NCBI GenBank assembly: GCA_045636065.1
Contig: JAZTWW010000026.1
Location: 1 to 64,000 of the forward strand
Length of the DNA stretch: 64,000 bases
From: RGIG5050 sp045636065
GTDB lineage: Bacteria > Verrucomicrobiota > Kiritimatiellia > RFP12 > UBA1067
Direction of reading: 5' to 3'
A program made the translations under genes and the position numbers. The notes under the pieces were generated by a model, which saw nothing but the letters and a program-made list of their open reading frames with translations, searched no databases and had not been told where the DNA came from. Below, piece by piece: positions 26,020 through 34,872 of this stretch. The first letter of the stretch is position 1, and each line of letters begins with the position of its first letter.

Positions 26020-27324
26020 ATGGGTTCCTGGCAGCTCAAGACGGCAGGCGGAATTTTCACGGCCGAGTCCGACGAGCGTCTGCTCGAATGGGCTCGCCTG
26101 GGGCGCATACAGCCTGGCCAGACCGTCCGCAATGATGGCGGCGAATGGCAGAGTGTCGGCGATGTCGGCTTCCTCGACATGAAGTGGTCGATCGACATCG
26201 GAGACGGCCGCCTCCATGGCCCGTACAACCGCCAGGCCGCGGAGAAGCTGCTTGAGACCGGGCGACTTCCAAAGAAGGCGAGGCTTCTTGGGCCCGCGCC
26301 GGAGCTTCTTGGCGAGATCGAGTCCTTGAAAAGCGAGATCTCAAGCCTCAAGGCCGGCAACGAGGCGATCCTTGCCGAAAAGGGCAGGCTTGAGGAGTCT
26401 TTGGGCGTAAACGAAGCACTCTCGGCCGCAAACGCCGCTCTCGTAAAGGAGAGGGACGCTCTTCTCGCGGAGAGGGATTCCATAACGGGCGAACGCGACG
26501 CCCTCTTGAGTGAACGCGATGCGCTTTTGAGCGAGCGCGATACCTTGAGGGAGAAGTGCGAATCGCTCGCTTCCGACAAGGGCAGGATGGATGCCGAGCG
26601 CCGGAGCCTTGAGGAATCGAAGGCAGGCCTTGAAAAGGCTCTCAAGGACGAGCAGGGCAAGAGCTTCGCCTTGACTGGCGAGCTTAAGCGTCTCCCGGAG
26701 AACGCAGAGAAGGCGGCGGAGGTCGAGGCGGCCGTATATGCGCTTATGCAGGCCGAGAGGGAGGATCTCGACGCGGAGCTTGCAGATCTCGACGAATACT
26801 ACGATAAGGTTCTAAAGGCACGCAACGCAAGGCGCGAGAATATCGCCGCGAGAAGGCGCGAGCTCGTTTCGCGCATTGGAAGCGATCCCGGCGACATGGT
26901 CCAGCGCGCGCTTGCGGAAAGGCGCGAGGATCCGCGCATGGCGTACCTGAGGCAGGAGCGCGATGCGCTCAAGATCCTCCAGGAGAAGGGCCAGCGCGAG
27001 TCGGACTTCAAGATCAGGGAGCTTGAGGCGCGCCTGAGGGAGGCACGCTCCGAAGCGGACAGGCTCAGGCTCCAGTCGGGCGACATTACGCTTCTCAACC
27101 GCCAGCTGTCCGATTTCAGGCAGAGGCTTCAGCAGCGCGAGAAGGAGCTTATGGACGAAAGGCGCATGGCGGACGAGTTCCGCAAGCGCGCGGAGACTAC
27201 GGAGCAGGCGCTTCTTGCGCGCATCAGCACGCTAGAAAGCGGGCTTCCCGGCTCCACGATGCAGAGCCGCGAGGCGCATCAGCTTGCCTCGCGTTTCCCG
27301 CCGTGGATGGGGCTCAAAAAATAG
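26020..27324 (+). CDS. GYF_2-domain coiled-coil protein, second paralog
   Basis: 434 residues with the layout of the preceding gene: a GYF_2-like domain at 1-45 (SWQLKTAGGIFTAESDERLL), a second at about 48-85 (DGRLHGPYNRQAAEKLLETG), then coiled coil over most of 95-420. Within it residues about 145-185 hold a tandem heptad-like repeat (ERDALLSERDALLSERD). AGGAAG precedes the ATG. The N-terminal module and the position argue for gene duplication followed by lengthening of the coil. Possibly a cytoplasmic scaffold; no catalytic motif is visible. Confidence 0.75.
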   Translation: MGSWQLKTAGGIFTAESDERLLEWARLGRIQPGQTVRNDGGEWQSVGDVGFLDMKWSIDIGDGRLHGPYNRQAAEKLLETGRLPKKARLLGPAPELLGEIESLKSEISSLKAGNEAILAEKGRLEESLGVNEALSAANAALVKERDALLAERDSITGERDALLSERDALLSERDTLREKCESLASDKGRMDAERRSLEESKAGLEKALKDEQGKSFALTGELKRLPENAEKAAEVEAAVYALMQAEREDLDAELADLDEYYDKVLKARNARRENIAARRRELVSRIGSDPGDMVQRALAERREDPRMAYLRQERDALKILQEKGQRESDFKIRELEARLREARSEADRLRLQSGDITLLNRQLSDFRQRLQQREKELMDERRMADEFRKRAETTEQALLARISTLESGLPGSTMQSREAHQLASRFPPWMGLKK

Positions 27325-27342
27325 TTTCAAGGAAGGTGGCTC

Positions 27343-28488
27343 ATGGCAGAGGAGAAGAAAGAGAAGCTCCTTGAGGTCGAGGAGGTTTCGCAGAGGATCG
27401 CCAAGCTCAAGCAGTCCGTCGCCGAAATGGCGGACTACATCGGCATCGACGCCCGGCGCGAGAGGCTCAAGGCCCTTGAGGCGGAGCAGGCCGACGGCGC
27501 ATTCTGGAACGACCAGACGAAAGCCAAGGACGTCATTGCGAAGACGAACGCCGAGCGCGCCTACGTGAATCCTTTCGATGCCCTCACGAAGACTGTCGAG
27601 GACGCGGGCGTCATGCTTGAGCTCGCCGAGATGGAAGAGGACCAGTCCGCCCAGCAGTCTGCCCTCGCCGACACGATGGCCGAGTGCGACAAGGCCGACG
27701 AGTATTTCGCCAAGCTGAGGATGCAGTCGCTTCTCGGAGGCAAGTTCGACGCGTGCAACGTGTTCGTCAAGCTCCATGCGGGCCAGGGCGGCACCGAGGC
27801 GTGCGACTGGGTGACGATGCTCTACAGGATGTACCAGAGGTACGCCGAGGACCAGGGCTGGAAGATCGAGGAGTACGACCAGCAGCCGGGCGAAGAGGCG
27901 GGTTTGAAGGATGTCTACTTCCGAATCGAGGGAAGCTATGCGTTCGGCGCGATGAAGTGCGAGCGCGGCATCCACAGGCTTGTGAGAATCTCGCCGTTCG
28001 ATGCGAACAAGCGCCGCCAGACGAGCTTCGCAAGCGTCGAGACTGTCGCCGAGATCAACGAGGAGATCGACGTCGAGATCAAGGACGAGGATCTGAGGAT
28101 CGACACGTACCGTTCCGGCGGCGCCGGCGGCCAGCACGTCAACAAGACGGACTCGGCCGTTAGGCTTACGCATCTGCCCACGGGCATAGTCGTCGCCTGC
28201 CAGAAGGAGCGCTCGCAGCACATGAACAAGGAAAAGGCGATGAACATGCTGCGCGCCCAGCTCTACGAGTACTACGAGGACCAGAAGAAGGCGGAGATGG
28301 ACCGCTTCTACGGCGCGAAGAGCGAGAACGGCTGGGGAAGCCAGATACGTTCGTACGTCTTCTGCCCGTACACGATGGTCAAGGATCTGAGGACGCAGTG
28401 CGAAACGAGCGACGTCAACGGCGTGATGGACGGCCACATCCAGCCTTTCATCGAGGCGTACCTCCAGCAGCAGGCGTCGAAGAAGTAG
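27343..28488 (+). CDS. prfB: peptide chain release factor 2
   Basis: 381 residues. The codon-recognition loop has the RF2-specific SPF tripeptide (RISPFDANKRRQTS), and the GGQ catalytic motif lies in RSGGAGGQHVNKTDSAV. It releases the peptide at UGA and UAA codons. The frame is continuous from ATG 27343, so the autoregulatory +1 frameshift near codon 25 of many prfB genes is absent. tsaB follows 13 bases downstream. Confidence 0.94.
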   Translation: MAEEKKEKLLEVEEVSQRIAKLKQSVAEMADYIGIDARRERLKALEAEQADGAFWNDQTKAKDVIAKTNAERAYVNPFDALTKTVEDAGVMLELAEMEEDQSAQQSALADTMAECDKADEYFAKLRMQSLLGGKFDACNVFVKLHAGQGGTEACDWVTMLYRMYQRYAEDQGWKIEEYDQQPGEEAGLKDVYFRIEGSYAFGAMKCERGIHRLVRISPFDANKRRQTSFASVETVAEINEEIDVEIKDEDLRIDTYRSGGAGGQHVNKTDSAVRLTHLPTGIVVACQKERSQHMNKEKAMNMLRAQLYEYYEDQKKAEMDRFYGAKSENGWGSQIRSYVFCPYTMVKDLRTQCETSDVNGVMDGHIQPFIEAYLQQQASKK

Positions 28489-28501
28489 CCGCGGGGTTGA
28501 A

Positions 28502-29170
28502 ATGACGACCCTGGCGATAGACCGAGCGACAGATCTCTCCGGCGTCGCGATCGAATCGGACGGCGCGATCTCGTCCGCCGTTCTCGAGGGGATCGACGCA
28601 AGAAGCGGCGCATGGGCGCTGAAGGTGAGGGATTTCCTTTCGTCGGCCGGTCTTTCCTTCGGCTCGATCGACCGCTTCCTTGTAGGTCTAGGACCCGGGA
28701 GCTTTGCAGGTACGAGGTCGGCGCTAGCTTTCGTGCAGGGGCTCGCGATCCCTCTCGGGAAGCCGGTCTTCGGCCTTCCAAGCCCCGTATCGATGGCAGG
28801 CGGGGAGGGGAAGGTGACTATTGTCGGCGATGCGAGAAGGCACCTTTTCTGGACCGTCACGTACGAGGGCTTCAAGGAGGTCTCCCCGCTAAGGCTCGTC
28901 GATGAGGAAGGCCTTGCCGCCGCCGCGCCCGAGGGGATCGTTCGAACTCCAGACGGCTCAAGGATTGCGCCCGTCCTTTCGCGGATATTCTCAAACCGCT
29001 TCGAGTGGCGCGAAGAGCCTTTGCCGGGCCTAAACGCGCCGTCGGCCGCGATTCTCGCCAAGGCCGCGCTTGAGGAGCCGGGCGCCCTCGTGGAGGATCC
29101 CCTGCCGGTCTATCTAAGTCCCGCCGTCAGGGGCCCCGAAACGGCGCAAAGTCCCGAAGGGCGCAAATGA
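28502..29170 (+). CDS. tsaB: tRNA threonylcarbamoyladenosine biosynthesis protein TsaB
   Basis: 222 residues with the ASKHA-type fold of TsaB: N-terminal LAIDRATDLSGVAIE and the conserved VGLGPGSFAGTRSALAFVQG block. TsaB is the inactive partner that binds TsaD and TsaE to make t6A37 in tRNAs reading ANN codons. The C-terminal half is poorly conserved, as is usual. The gene ends about 40 bases before the gspE-like start, where a new promoter begins. Confidence 0.87.
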   Translation: MTTLAIDRATDLSGVAIESDGAISSAVLEGIDARSGAWALKVRDFLSSAGLSFGSIDRFLVGLGPGSFAGTRSALAFVQGLAIPLGKPVFGLPSPVSMAGGEGKVTIVGDARRHLFWTVTYEGFKEVSPLRLVDEEGLAAAAPEGIVRTPDGSRIAPVLSRIFSNRFEWREEPLPGLNAPSAAILAKAALEEPGALVEDPLPVYLSPAVRGPETAQSPEGRK

Positions 29171-29173
29171 CGC

Positions 29174-29203
29174 TTGAAATCAGGCGGCCCAATGGAGTAT
29201 AAT
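29174..29203 (+). promoter_or_regulatory. promoter of the GspE/PilB-like gene
   Basis: TTGAAA (29174-29179), 18-bp spacer, TATAAT (29198-29203). The ATG at 29210 follows after six bases, so a leaderless mRNA is expected and an upstream in-frame start codon at 29174 (inside the -35 box) is excluded. Confidence 0.7.
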
Positions 29204-29209
29204 ACGCAT

Positions 29210-30904
29210 ATGGCAGAAACTGGCACCAATCTCGCAGAATCGATTCTCGGTTCACTCGGCCTCTATCAGGAGGAGACTTTAAGGCGCATCCTCGACGCGC
29301 GCGAGGCCAACGCCGGCATGGGCATAGTCGAGGCGGCGCTCAAGTTCGGCGGCGTCAAGGAGGCTGAGTTCCTCAAGCGGACGGCCGAGGCGCTGGGGCT
29401 CGAGTACATCGAGATCGAAAAGGTCACGCCGCATCCGGAGGTTCTCCAGAAGCTGCCGGCGAGCGCGGTGTACCAGTACAACGTCCTGCCCGTGAGGTTC
29501 TCGGGCGGAGTCTTGACCGTCGCCTCCAGCGATCCCTTCGCGGTCAGCGTGGCGGACGGGCTCAGGATCGCGGCGCGCTGCCCCGTGAGGATAGCGCTCG
29601 CCCCCAAGGAGGATATCGACAAGGCCGTCAAGAAGTTCTACGGCGTCGGCGCAGATGCGATCGAGAAGATGATCGACGACGGCCGCTACGCGGTGGACGA
29701 CGATCTCAACGCCATCTCCAAGATCGACGTCGGCGCGGAGGGCGAGGAGGCGTCGATCGTCAAGTTCGTCAACAGGATCATCGCCGAAGCCGACAGGCAG
29801 GGCGCCACCGATATCCACATCGAGCCGCAGGAGACTGAACTCAGGATCCGCTACCGCATCGACGGCATGCTCCACAAGGTGGACGTGCCGCCGCAGCTCA
29901 ACCGCCTCAAGTCGGCCATCATCTCGCGCATCAAGGTCATGGCGAACCTCGATATCGCCGAGAAGCGCCTGCCGATGGACGGACGCATCGGCATCAGGAT
30001 CGGCGGAGAGGACATCGACATCCGCGTTTCGACAATGCCGGGCGCGTGGGGCGAATCGATCTCGCTGAGACTTCTCGCCAAGGCCGGGAACTTCGTCAAG
30101 ATGGTCGATCTCGGCTTCAACGACCGCGACTTCAAGGTGGTGGACAGGATAATCCGCCGCCCGAACGGCATATTCCTCGTGACGGGCCCGACAGGTTCCG
30201 GAAAGTCCACGTCGCTCTACAGCTTCCTCCATGAGGTGAACACGATGGACGTGAGGATCCTTACGGCGGAGGACCCGATCGAATACCAGATGGAGGGCAT
30301 CATCCAGGTGCAGATGAACAAGGATATCGGCCTTGACTTCGCGCGCACCTTGAGGGCCTTCCTCCGCCAGGACCCTGACAAGATAATGGTCGGCGAAATC
30401 CGCGACCGCGAAACGGCCGAAATCGCCATCAACGCCTCGCTTACGGGCCACATGGTCTTTTCGACCCTGCACACGAATACGGCCGCAGGCGCGTTTCCGC
30501 GCCTTACCGATATGGGCGTCGAGCCGTTTCTCATCGCATCGGCGGTGGCGGGCGTCATGGGCCAGCGCCTGTGCCGCCGTCTCTGCCCGGCGTGCCGCAA
30601 GGAGGTGCCGCTCGACATGAAGTGGTACGATCTTGCGTATCCGCCGGAGAGCAACACAGTCTTCGAGCCTGCGGGATGCGATCTCTGCAGCCGCACGGGA
30701 TACAAGGGCAGGCGCGCCCTCTTCGAGGTCCTTGACGTCGACGACGACATCGAGTCCGCGATCATCAGGCGCGACAACGCCACGCAGATCCAGAAGATAG
30801 CCCTCTCGAAGGGGATGAAGACGCTGCGCGAGGACGGCTGGGCCAAGGTCTTCAAGGGCGTCACGAGCGTCAGGGAGATCCGCCGCGTCACAGAGGACCA
30901 GTAG
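29210..30904 (+). CDS. type II secretion / type IV pilus assembly ATPase (GspE/PilB family)
   Basis: 564 residues. The N-terminal MshEN-type domain spans about 10-150. The ATPase core has Walker A GPTGSGKST (about 325-333), the Asp box region and Walker B with MVGEIRDRETAEIA, and the His box STLHTNTA. A zinc-finger insertion near 460-500 has the two CxxC pairs (CRRLCPAC and CDLC). It should energise assembly of a pseudopilus or pilus at the inner membrane. It is alone among tsaB and trpS, far from the secretin operon at 52.8-60 kb that probably needs it. No GspF or prepilin gene is in the window. Confidence 0.92.
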   Translation: MAETGTNLAESILGSLGLYQEETLRRILDAREANAGMGIVEAALKFGGVKEAEFLKRTAEALGLEYIEIEKVTPHPEVLQKLPASAVYQYNVLPVRFSGGVLTVASSDPFAVSVADGLRIAARCPVRIALAPKEDIDKAVKKFYGVGADAIEKMIDDGRYAVDDDLNAISKIDVGAEGEEASIVKFVNRIIAEADRQGATDIHIEPQETELRIRYRIDGMLHKVDVPPQLNRLKSAIISRIKVMANLDIAEKRLPMDGRIGIRIGGEDIDIRVSTMPGAWGESISLRLLAKAGNFVKMVDLGFNDRDFKVVDRIIRRPNGIFLVTGPTGSGKSTSLYSFLHEVNTMDVRILTAEDPIEYQMEGIIQVQMNKDIGLDFARTLRAFLRQDPDKIMVGEIRDRETAEIAINASLTGHMVFSTLHTNTAAGAFPRLTDMGVEPFLIASAVAGVMGQRLCRRLCPACRKEVPLDMKWYDLAYPPESNTVFEPAGCDLCSRTGYKGRRALFEVLDVDDDIESAIIRRDNATQIQKIALSKGMKTLREDGWAKVFKGVTSVREIRRVTEDQ

Positions 30905-30913
30905 TCCCCGGGA

Positions 30914-30942
30914 TTGAATTATGCGGCGAAATGGTGTAGAAT
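30914..30942 (+). promoter_or_regulatory. promoter of trpS
   Basis: TTGAAT (30914-30919), 17-bp spacer, TAGAAT (30937-30942). The transcript would have a leader of about 20 bases with AGGAG just upstream of ATG 30971, unlike the leaderless genes. Confidence 0.62.
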
Positions 30943-30970
30943 ACACTCGTTGGTTTTCAGGAGAAAAAGT

Positions 30971-31930
30971 ATGCGCATTCTAACCGGCATCCAGCCGAGC
31001 GGAAAGCTCCACTGGGGCAACTATTTTGGAGCGATGAGGAACGCTTTCGCACTTCAGGAGAAGGGCGAGGCGTACATCTTCATCGCCAACTACCATGCGA
31101 TGACGACAGTCCGCGACGGCGCCGACTTGAGGCGCATGACGCGCGACGTCGCCCTCGATTTCCTCGCCTGCGGGCTCGACGCCACGAAGACGGTGTTCTA
31201 CCGCCAGAGCGCCGTCACCGACGTGCAGGAGCTCGCGTGGGAGCTTAGCTGCCTCTGCCCGATGGGACTTCTCGAAAGGTGCCACAGCTACAAGGACAAG
31301 ATGGCCCACGGCTTCGAGGCCACGCACGGCCTTTTCGCGTACCCCGCGCTCATGGCGGCCGACATCCTCATAATGAACGCCGACTTGGTCCCCGTCGGCA
31401 AGGACCAGAAGCAGCACCTTGAAGTCACGCGCGATCTCGCGCAGAAGTTCAACAACGCCTACGGCCCAATATTCAAGCTCCCCGACGCCTACATCCCCGA
31501 AACCGTCGCCACCATCCCGGGAACGGACGGCCAGAAGATGTCGAAGAGCTACCACAACACGATCGAGATATTCGAGTCGCCCAAGAGCCTCAAGAAGAAG
31601 GTCGCTGGGATCAAGACGGATTCCACGCCCCTTGAGGAGCCGAAGGAGCCGGAGGGCAACGCCGTATACGAGCTCTACAAGCTTTTCGCGACGCCCGAGG
31701 AGGTCGCCGAGATGGCTGCGCGCCTGAGGGCGGGCGGCTACGGCTACGGCCACGCAAAGAAGGCGCTCACCGACGCCGTGGAAAGGCTCTTCGGCCCGTT
31801 CCGCGAAAAGCGCGCGGCGCTTGAAGCCGATCCCGGCTACGTCGATGATGTCCTTAGAGAGGGCGAGAAACGCGCCCGCGCCACCGCCGCCGAGACGATG
31901 GCGAAGGTCCGCGAGGCGGTGGGGCTCTAG
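30971..31930 (+). CDS. trpS: tryptophanyl-tRNA synthetase
   Basis: 319 residues, a compact class I synthetase. The HIGH-type motif appears as PSGKLHWGNYFG at residues 9-20 and the KMSKS motif as KMSKSYHN. It charges tRNA-Trp. AGGAG nine bases upstream supports this ATG rather than an earlier in-frame codon that precedes the -10 box. scpA starts four bases after the stop. Confidence 0.94.
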   Translation: MRILTGIQPSGKLHWGNYFGAMRNAFALQEKGEAYIFIANYHAMTTVRDGADLRRMTRDVALDFLACGLDATKTVFYRQSAVTDVQELAWELSCLCPMGLLERCHSYKDKMAHGFEATHGLFAYPALMAADILIMNADLVPVGKDQKQHLEVTRDLAQKFNNAYGPIFKLPDAYIPETVATIPGTDGQKMSKSYHNTIEIFESPKSLKKKVAGIKTDSTPLEEPKEPEGNAVYELYKLFATPEEVAEMAARLRAGGYGYGHAKKALTDAVERLFGPFREKRAALEADPGYVDDVLREGEKRARATAAETMAKVREAVGL

Positions 31931-31934
31931 GGCT

Positions 31935-32732
31935 ATGGCGCAGGCCGAGCTTTTCGCCGACGAGTACAAGGTCGATCTTGAGGTCTTCGAAGGGCCTCTG
32001 GATCTTCTCCTGTACCTTATCCGCCGCGAGGAGATCGACATCTACGACATCCCGATCGGGCGCATCACCGAAGAGTACATGGAGTACCTCAACCTGATGC
32101 GTCAGCTGAACCTCGACGTCGCAGGCGAGTTCGTCGTGATGGCGGCGACGTTGATGGTGATAAAAAGCAGGATGCTCCTTCCTGTGGCGCGCCGCGAAAC
32201 GGAAGACGCCGTCGACGAGGAATGGACCGATCCGAGGCTCGATCTCGTGCGGCAGCTCGTCGAATACAAGAAGTTCAAGGATGCGGCGGGCCGTCTCGCC
32301 GAATGCGAGGCGATGCGCCTCGAGTGCTACGATTACGGCGGGGGGAGGCCGAAGATCGAGAAGTCCGCCGCTGACGGGCAGGCGAGCCTTGCAGGATACG
32401 ACCTCTTCGACCTTCTTACAGCCTTCCAGGAGGTCCTCCAGCGCGCGGCGCAGATTCCGCAGGGCGAGCTGAAGGGTGCCAGGTGGAGCGTCCCCGACAA
32501 GATGGACATGATAGTGAGGCGCGCGCGGGGCGGCGGGCCGATCGCGTTCTCGCGCCTCTTCACGGCGGAAAGCCCGCGCGGCGAGGTGATAGTGACGTTT
32601 CTCGCCCTGCTGGAGCTCTTGAGGCAGCACCGCATAATCGTATACCAGAATGCGGCGTTCCATGAGATAACGGTCGTGCCGTCGAACGAAATGCCGGACG
32701 ACAGTCCTTTGGAGGCCCCAGATGAATGGTGA
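31935..32732 (+). CDS. scpA: segregation and condensation protein A
   Basis: 265 residues. The kleisin N-terminal block VFEGPLDLLLYLIRREEIDI (about 14-33) is diagnostic, followed by the helical middle and a C-terminal winged-helix segment. ScpA bridges the SMC heads in the chromosome-condensing complex. It overlaps scpB by 11 bases, the standard arrangement. Its start is four bases after trpS, so trpS, scpA and scpB probably form one transcript. Confidence 0.92.
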   Translation: MAQAELFADEYKVDLEVFEGPLDLLLYLIRREEIDIYDIPIGRITEEYMEYLNLMRQLNLDVAGEFVVMAATLMVIKSRMLLPVARRETEDAVDEEWTDPRLDLVRQLVEYKKFKDAAGRLAECEAMRLECYDYGGGRPKIEKSAADGQASLAGYDLFDLLTAFQEVLQRAAQIPQGELKGARWSVPDKMDMIVRRARGGGPIAFSRLFTAESPRGEVIVTFLALLELLRQHRIIVYQNAAFHEITVVPSNEMPDDSPLEAPDEW

Positions 32733-33555
32733 AGCGAAGATCCCCCTGCCGCGCTCGCTGCAGGAGATAGTGGGCGCGCTCCTCTTTGCAAGTCCGCAGC
32801 CGATGACGGTTCTTGAGCTCAAGAACGCCATACACGAGGTCGAGCCGGAAGAGGGCGAGGATGTAGAGGTGATGGAGGTCTACCGCACCTGCACGTCCCG
32901 CGAGGTCGAGGCCGCGCTGCATGGGCTTGAGAAGGAGCTTGAAAGAAGCGCGATAGGCATGACGCTCGTTTCGGCGGGCGGGCAGTTCAGGCTCCAGACA
33001 AGCCCGGCTTCGGGCCGCTATGTAAGGGCCATGCTGAAGCTCGACAAGCCAAGCCGCCTCTCGCGCGCATCGCTGGAGACGCTTGCGATAGTCGCCTACC
33101 GCCAGCCGATAACGAAGACGGAGATCGAAGAGATACGCGGCGTCCAGGTAGATGCGATAATGAAGACTCTCCTGCAACTTGGGCTTGTGAGGCTCGTAGG
33201 AAGGAGCGAACTTCCAGGGCATCCGTTCCTTTACGGCACAACGCCCTCGTTCCTCGACCATTTCGGGCTCGCCAACCTCAGCGAGCTCAACGCCATAGAT
33301 CCAACCCTGCAGCGCTCCGATCCGCGCGAGCGCGCCAAACTCTTTGTCAAGAAGGAGGCCAGACATGAAGACGAGAACCAGCTCGAATTGGGCGAGGTCG
33401 TCGAGAACGGCGACAAGGGCCCAGCCCCGCACGAGGACGGTGTCGGCGCCGAAGGTCCGCTCGAGGGCGGTGATGAGGGCGCTGAGGGCGATAATGAGGA
33501 TAGTGGAGGCGCTGGGGACGCTCTTCAGGGCGGGCAAGACGATCAAGGAGCCTAA
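32722..33555 (+). CDS. scpB: segregation and condensation protein B
   Basis: 277 residues. Residues 10-210 are the double winged-helix ScpB core, including LETLAIVAYRQPITKTEIEE. It binds ScpA as a dimer in the SMC complex. The last 60 residues are an acidic, Gly/Glu/Asp-rich tail that is unusual for the family and coincides with the stretch also read in another frame by the basic N-terminal region of the next gene. Confidence 0.9.
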   Translation: MNGEAKIPLPRSLQEIVGALLFASPQPMTVLELKNAIHEVEPEEGEDVEVMEVYRTCTSREVEAALHGLEKELERSAIGMTLVSAGGQFRLQTSPASGRYVRAMLKLDKPSRLSRASLETLAIVAYRQPITKTEIEEIRGVQVDAIMKTLLQLGLVRLVGRSELPGHPFLYGTTPSFLDHFGLANLSELNAIDPTLQRSDPRERAKLFVKKEARHEDENQLELGEVVENGDKGPAPHEDGVGAEGPLEGGDEGAEGDNEDSGGAGDALQGGQDDQGA

Positions 33556-34582
33556 GGCGCGCCGCGAGACGCGCTGGAGCATCGCCGTCGCAGTGATGGC
33601 GATTCCTCTCCTGTCGCTTCTCACGGCCTGCGAGAGGGGCGCCGACCTGAGCGAGGTGGAGGCGCGCGAGCGCGCAAGCAGGCTCTACCGCAACGCCATG
33701 GACGATTTCCAGAGCGGCCGCACTGAGCCTGCAATCGCGGGCTTCACGCGCGTCATACAGCTTGAACCTGGGAACTACTCCGCGCATTTCCAGCTGGCGA
33801 CCATCCTCCAGGACGTGAAGAAGGACTACGTTGGAGCGATGATCCACTACAGGCAGTATCTCGCGATGCGCCCCGACGCCGACAAGGCCCCTGTCGCCGA
33901 GGAGCGCGCGAAGATGTGCGAGAACCTCTACAAGACCGACCTCATCAAGAACGGCAGCGCGATCGACAAGGAGATCCAGGCCGAGCTTGAGACTCTTAGG
34001 GCCACGAGGGACAAGCTCCAGGCCGAGCTTACCAAGGCGACGGCCGAGCTTGCTGACGCCAAATCCCGCATCACGACCCTCGAGCAGGATATCACGATGC
34101 AGAAGAGGCTTCTCATGAAGATCGCCGCGATGGACGACAAAGGCCAGGAGTCGAGCAGTCTTGTGGCCGCGCTCGGGGAGCTCAAGGAATCCGAGAAGAA
34201 TCTCGTCGAGCCGGAAAGGCGCTCGATCCACCCGACCGACGCGGAACTCCTCGACGACGATACTCCTAGCCCCCGCATAGCCGACACCGCCGAGTACAAG
34301 GCCATCAAGGCCGATCTCCAGCGCGAAGAGGCGGAGGACGACGACGACCCGAGGACGCGTTCAATGCGGCCCGAGGGCGCGAAGGACGCGCATAAGGACG
34401 ATTCCAGGTCCAAGCCTCCGGAAAAGCCGAAGACGTATGTCGTCCAGGAGGGCGAGACGCTCACCCAGATAGCAAGGCGTTTCTACGGCGCTCCCGAATG
34501 GCGCAAGATCCGCGAGGCCAACAAGGCGACGATCGATCCCGACGGCCGCGTCAGGGCGGGGCAGACGATAATACTTCCGTGA
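33494..34582 (+). CDS. TPR-LysM lipoprotein
   Basis: About 362 residues from the chosen ATG. A basic segment (KARRETR) leads to a hydrophobic run ending in lipobox LLTAC, so it is probably a lipoprotein. Then come two TPR-like repeats (RLYRNAMDDFQSG..., YVGAMIHYRQYLAM), a coiled coil (about 150-200), a charged linker and a C-terminal LysM domain (TYVVQEGETLTQIARRFYG ... GQTIILP) for peptidoglycan binding. It resembles outer-membrane-anchored factors that tether to the wall. The start is uncertain: in-frame ATGs at 33365 and 33473 lie further inside scpB and ATG 33596 would lack a basic n-region. The gene overlaps scpB by about 60 bases. Confidence 0.75.
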   Translation: MRIVEALGTLFRAGKTIKEPKARRETRWSIAVAVMAIPLLSLLTACERGADLSEVEARERASRLYRNAMDDFQSGRTEPAIAGFTRVIQLEPGNYSAHFQLATILQDVKKDYVGAMIHYRQYLAMRPDADKAPVAEERAKMCENLYKTDLIKNGSAIDKEIQAELETLRATRDKLQAELTKATAELADAKSRITTLEQDITMQKRLLMKIAAMDDKGQESSSLVAALGELKESEKNLVEPERRSIHPTDAELLDDDTPSPRIADTAEYKAIKADLQREEAEDDDDPRTRSMRPEGAKDAHKDDSRSKPPEKPKTYVVQEGETLTQIARRFYGAPEWRKIREANKATIDPDGRVRAGQTIILP

Positions 34583-34606
34583 CGGACCCAGAGGCGCCGG
34601 ATAGAC

Positions 34607-34861
34607 ATGCTAGGCAAAACAAGCCCGTTCGTTGAAAGCCGCCATTCGTGGACGAAGGTGGATGTTCCGTGGGATCTGAGCGAAGACCGCAATGTCGGCA
34701 ACGCCAGATTCGGCTGGAGGCTCTTCCACTATCTGCGCGGCGGCGGCTTGAAGGCGTTCGGGTCCACGAGCCTCAGGATGGTGCGCGAGCGCCGGCAGAC
34801 GAGGTTTCTCGTCATATGCGCCGTCATATTCGTCCTCTGGCTCATCGGCTTTGCAATATGA
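34607..34861 (+). CDS. small single-pass membrane protein of unknown function
   Basis: 84 residues: a soluble N-terminal part rich in Arg and aromatics (WTKVDVPWDLSEDRNVG), then a C-terminal transmembrane helix FLVICAVIFVLWLIGFAI with an Arg-rich flank (RMVRERRQTR) on its cytoplasmic side. This looks tail-anchored. The TGA overlaps an in-frame ATG of the DD-carboxypeptidase gene, so both are translated from one message. I do not recognise the family. Confidence 0.65.
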   Translation: MLGKTSPFVESRHSWTKVDVPWDLSEDRNVGNARFGWRLFHYLRGGGLKAFGSTSLRMVRERRQTRFLVICAVIFVLWLIGFAI

Positions 34862-34872
34862 AAGGAGTTCTT

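Noticed and set aside
22984..29061. Very long open frames on the minus strand opposite pgi, prfB and tsaB (up to about 670 codons)
   Set aside because: They are antisense shadows of strongly conserved plus-strand genes, created by the C/G-ending codon bias. They are rich in Arg, Leu, Val and His, lack ribosome sites and match no family.
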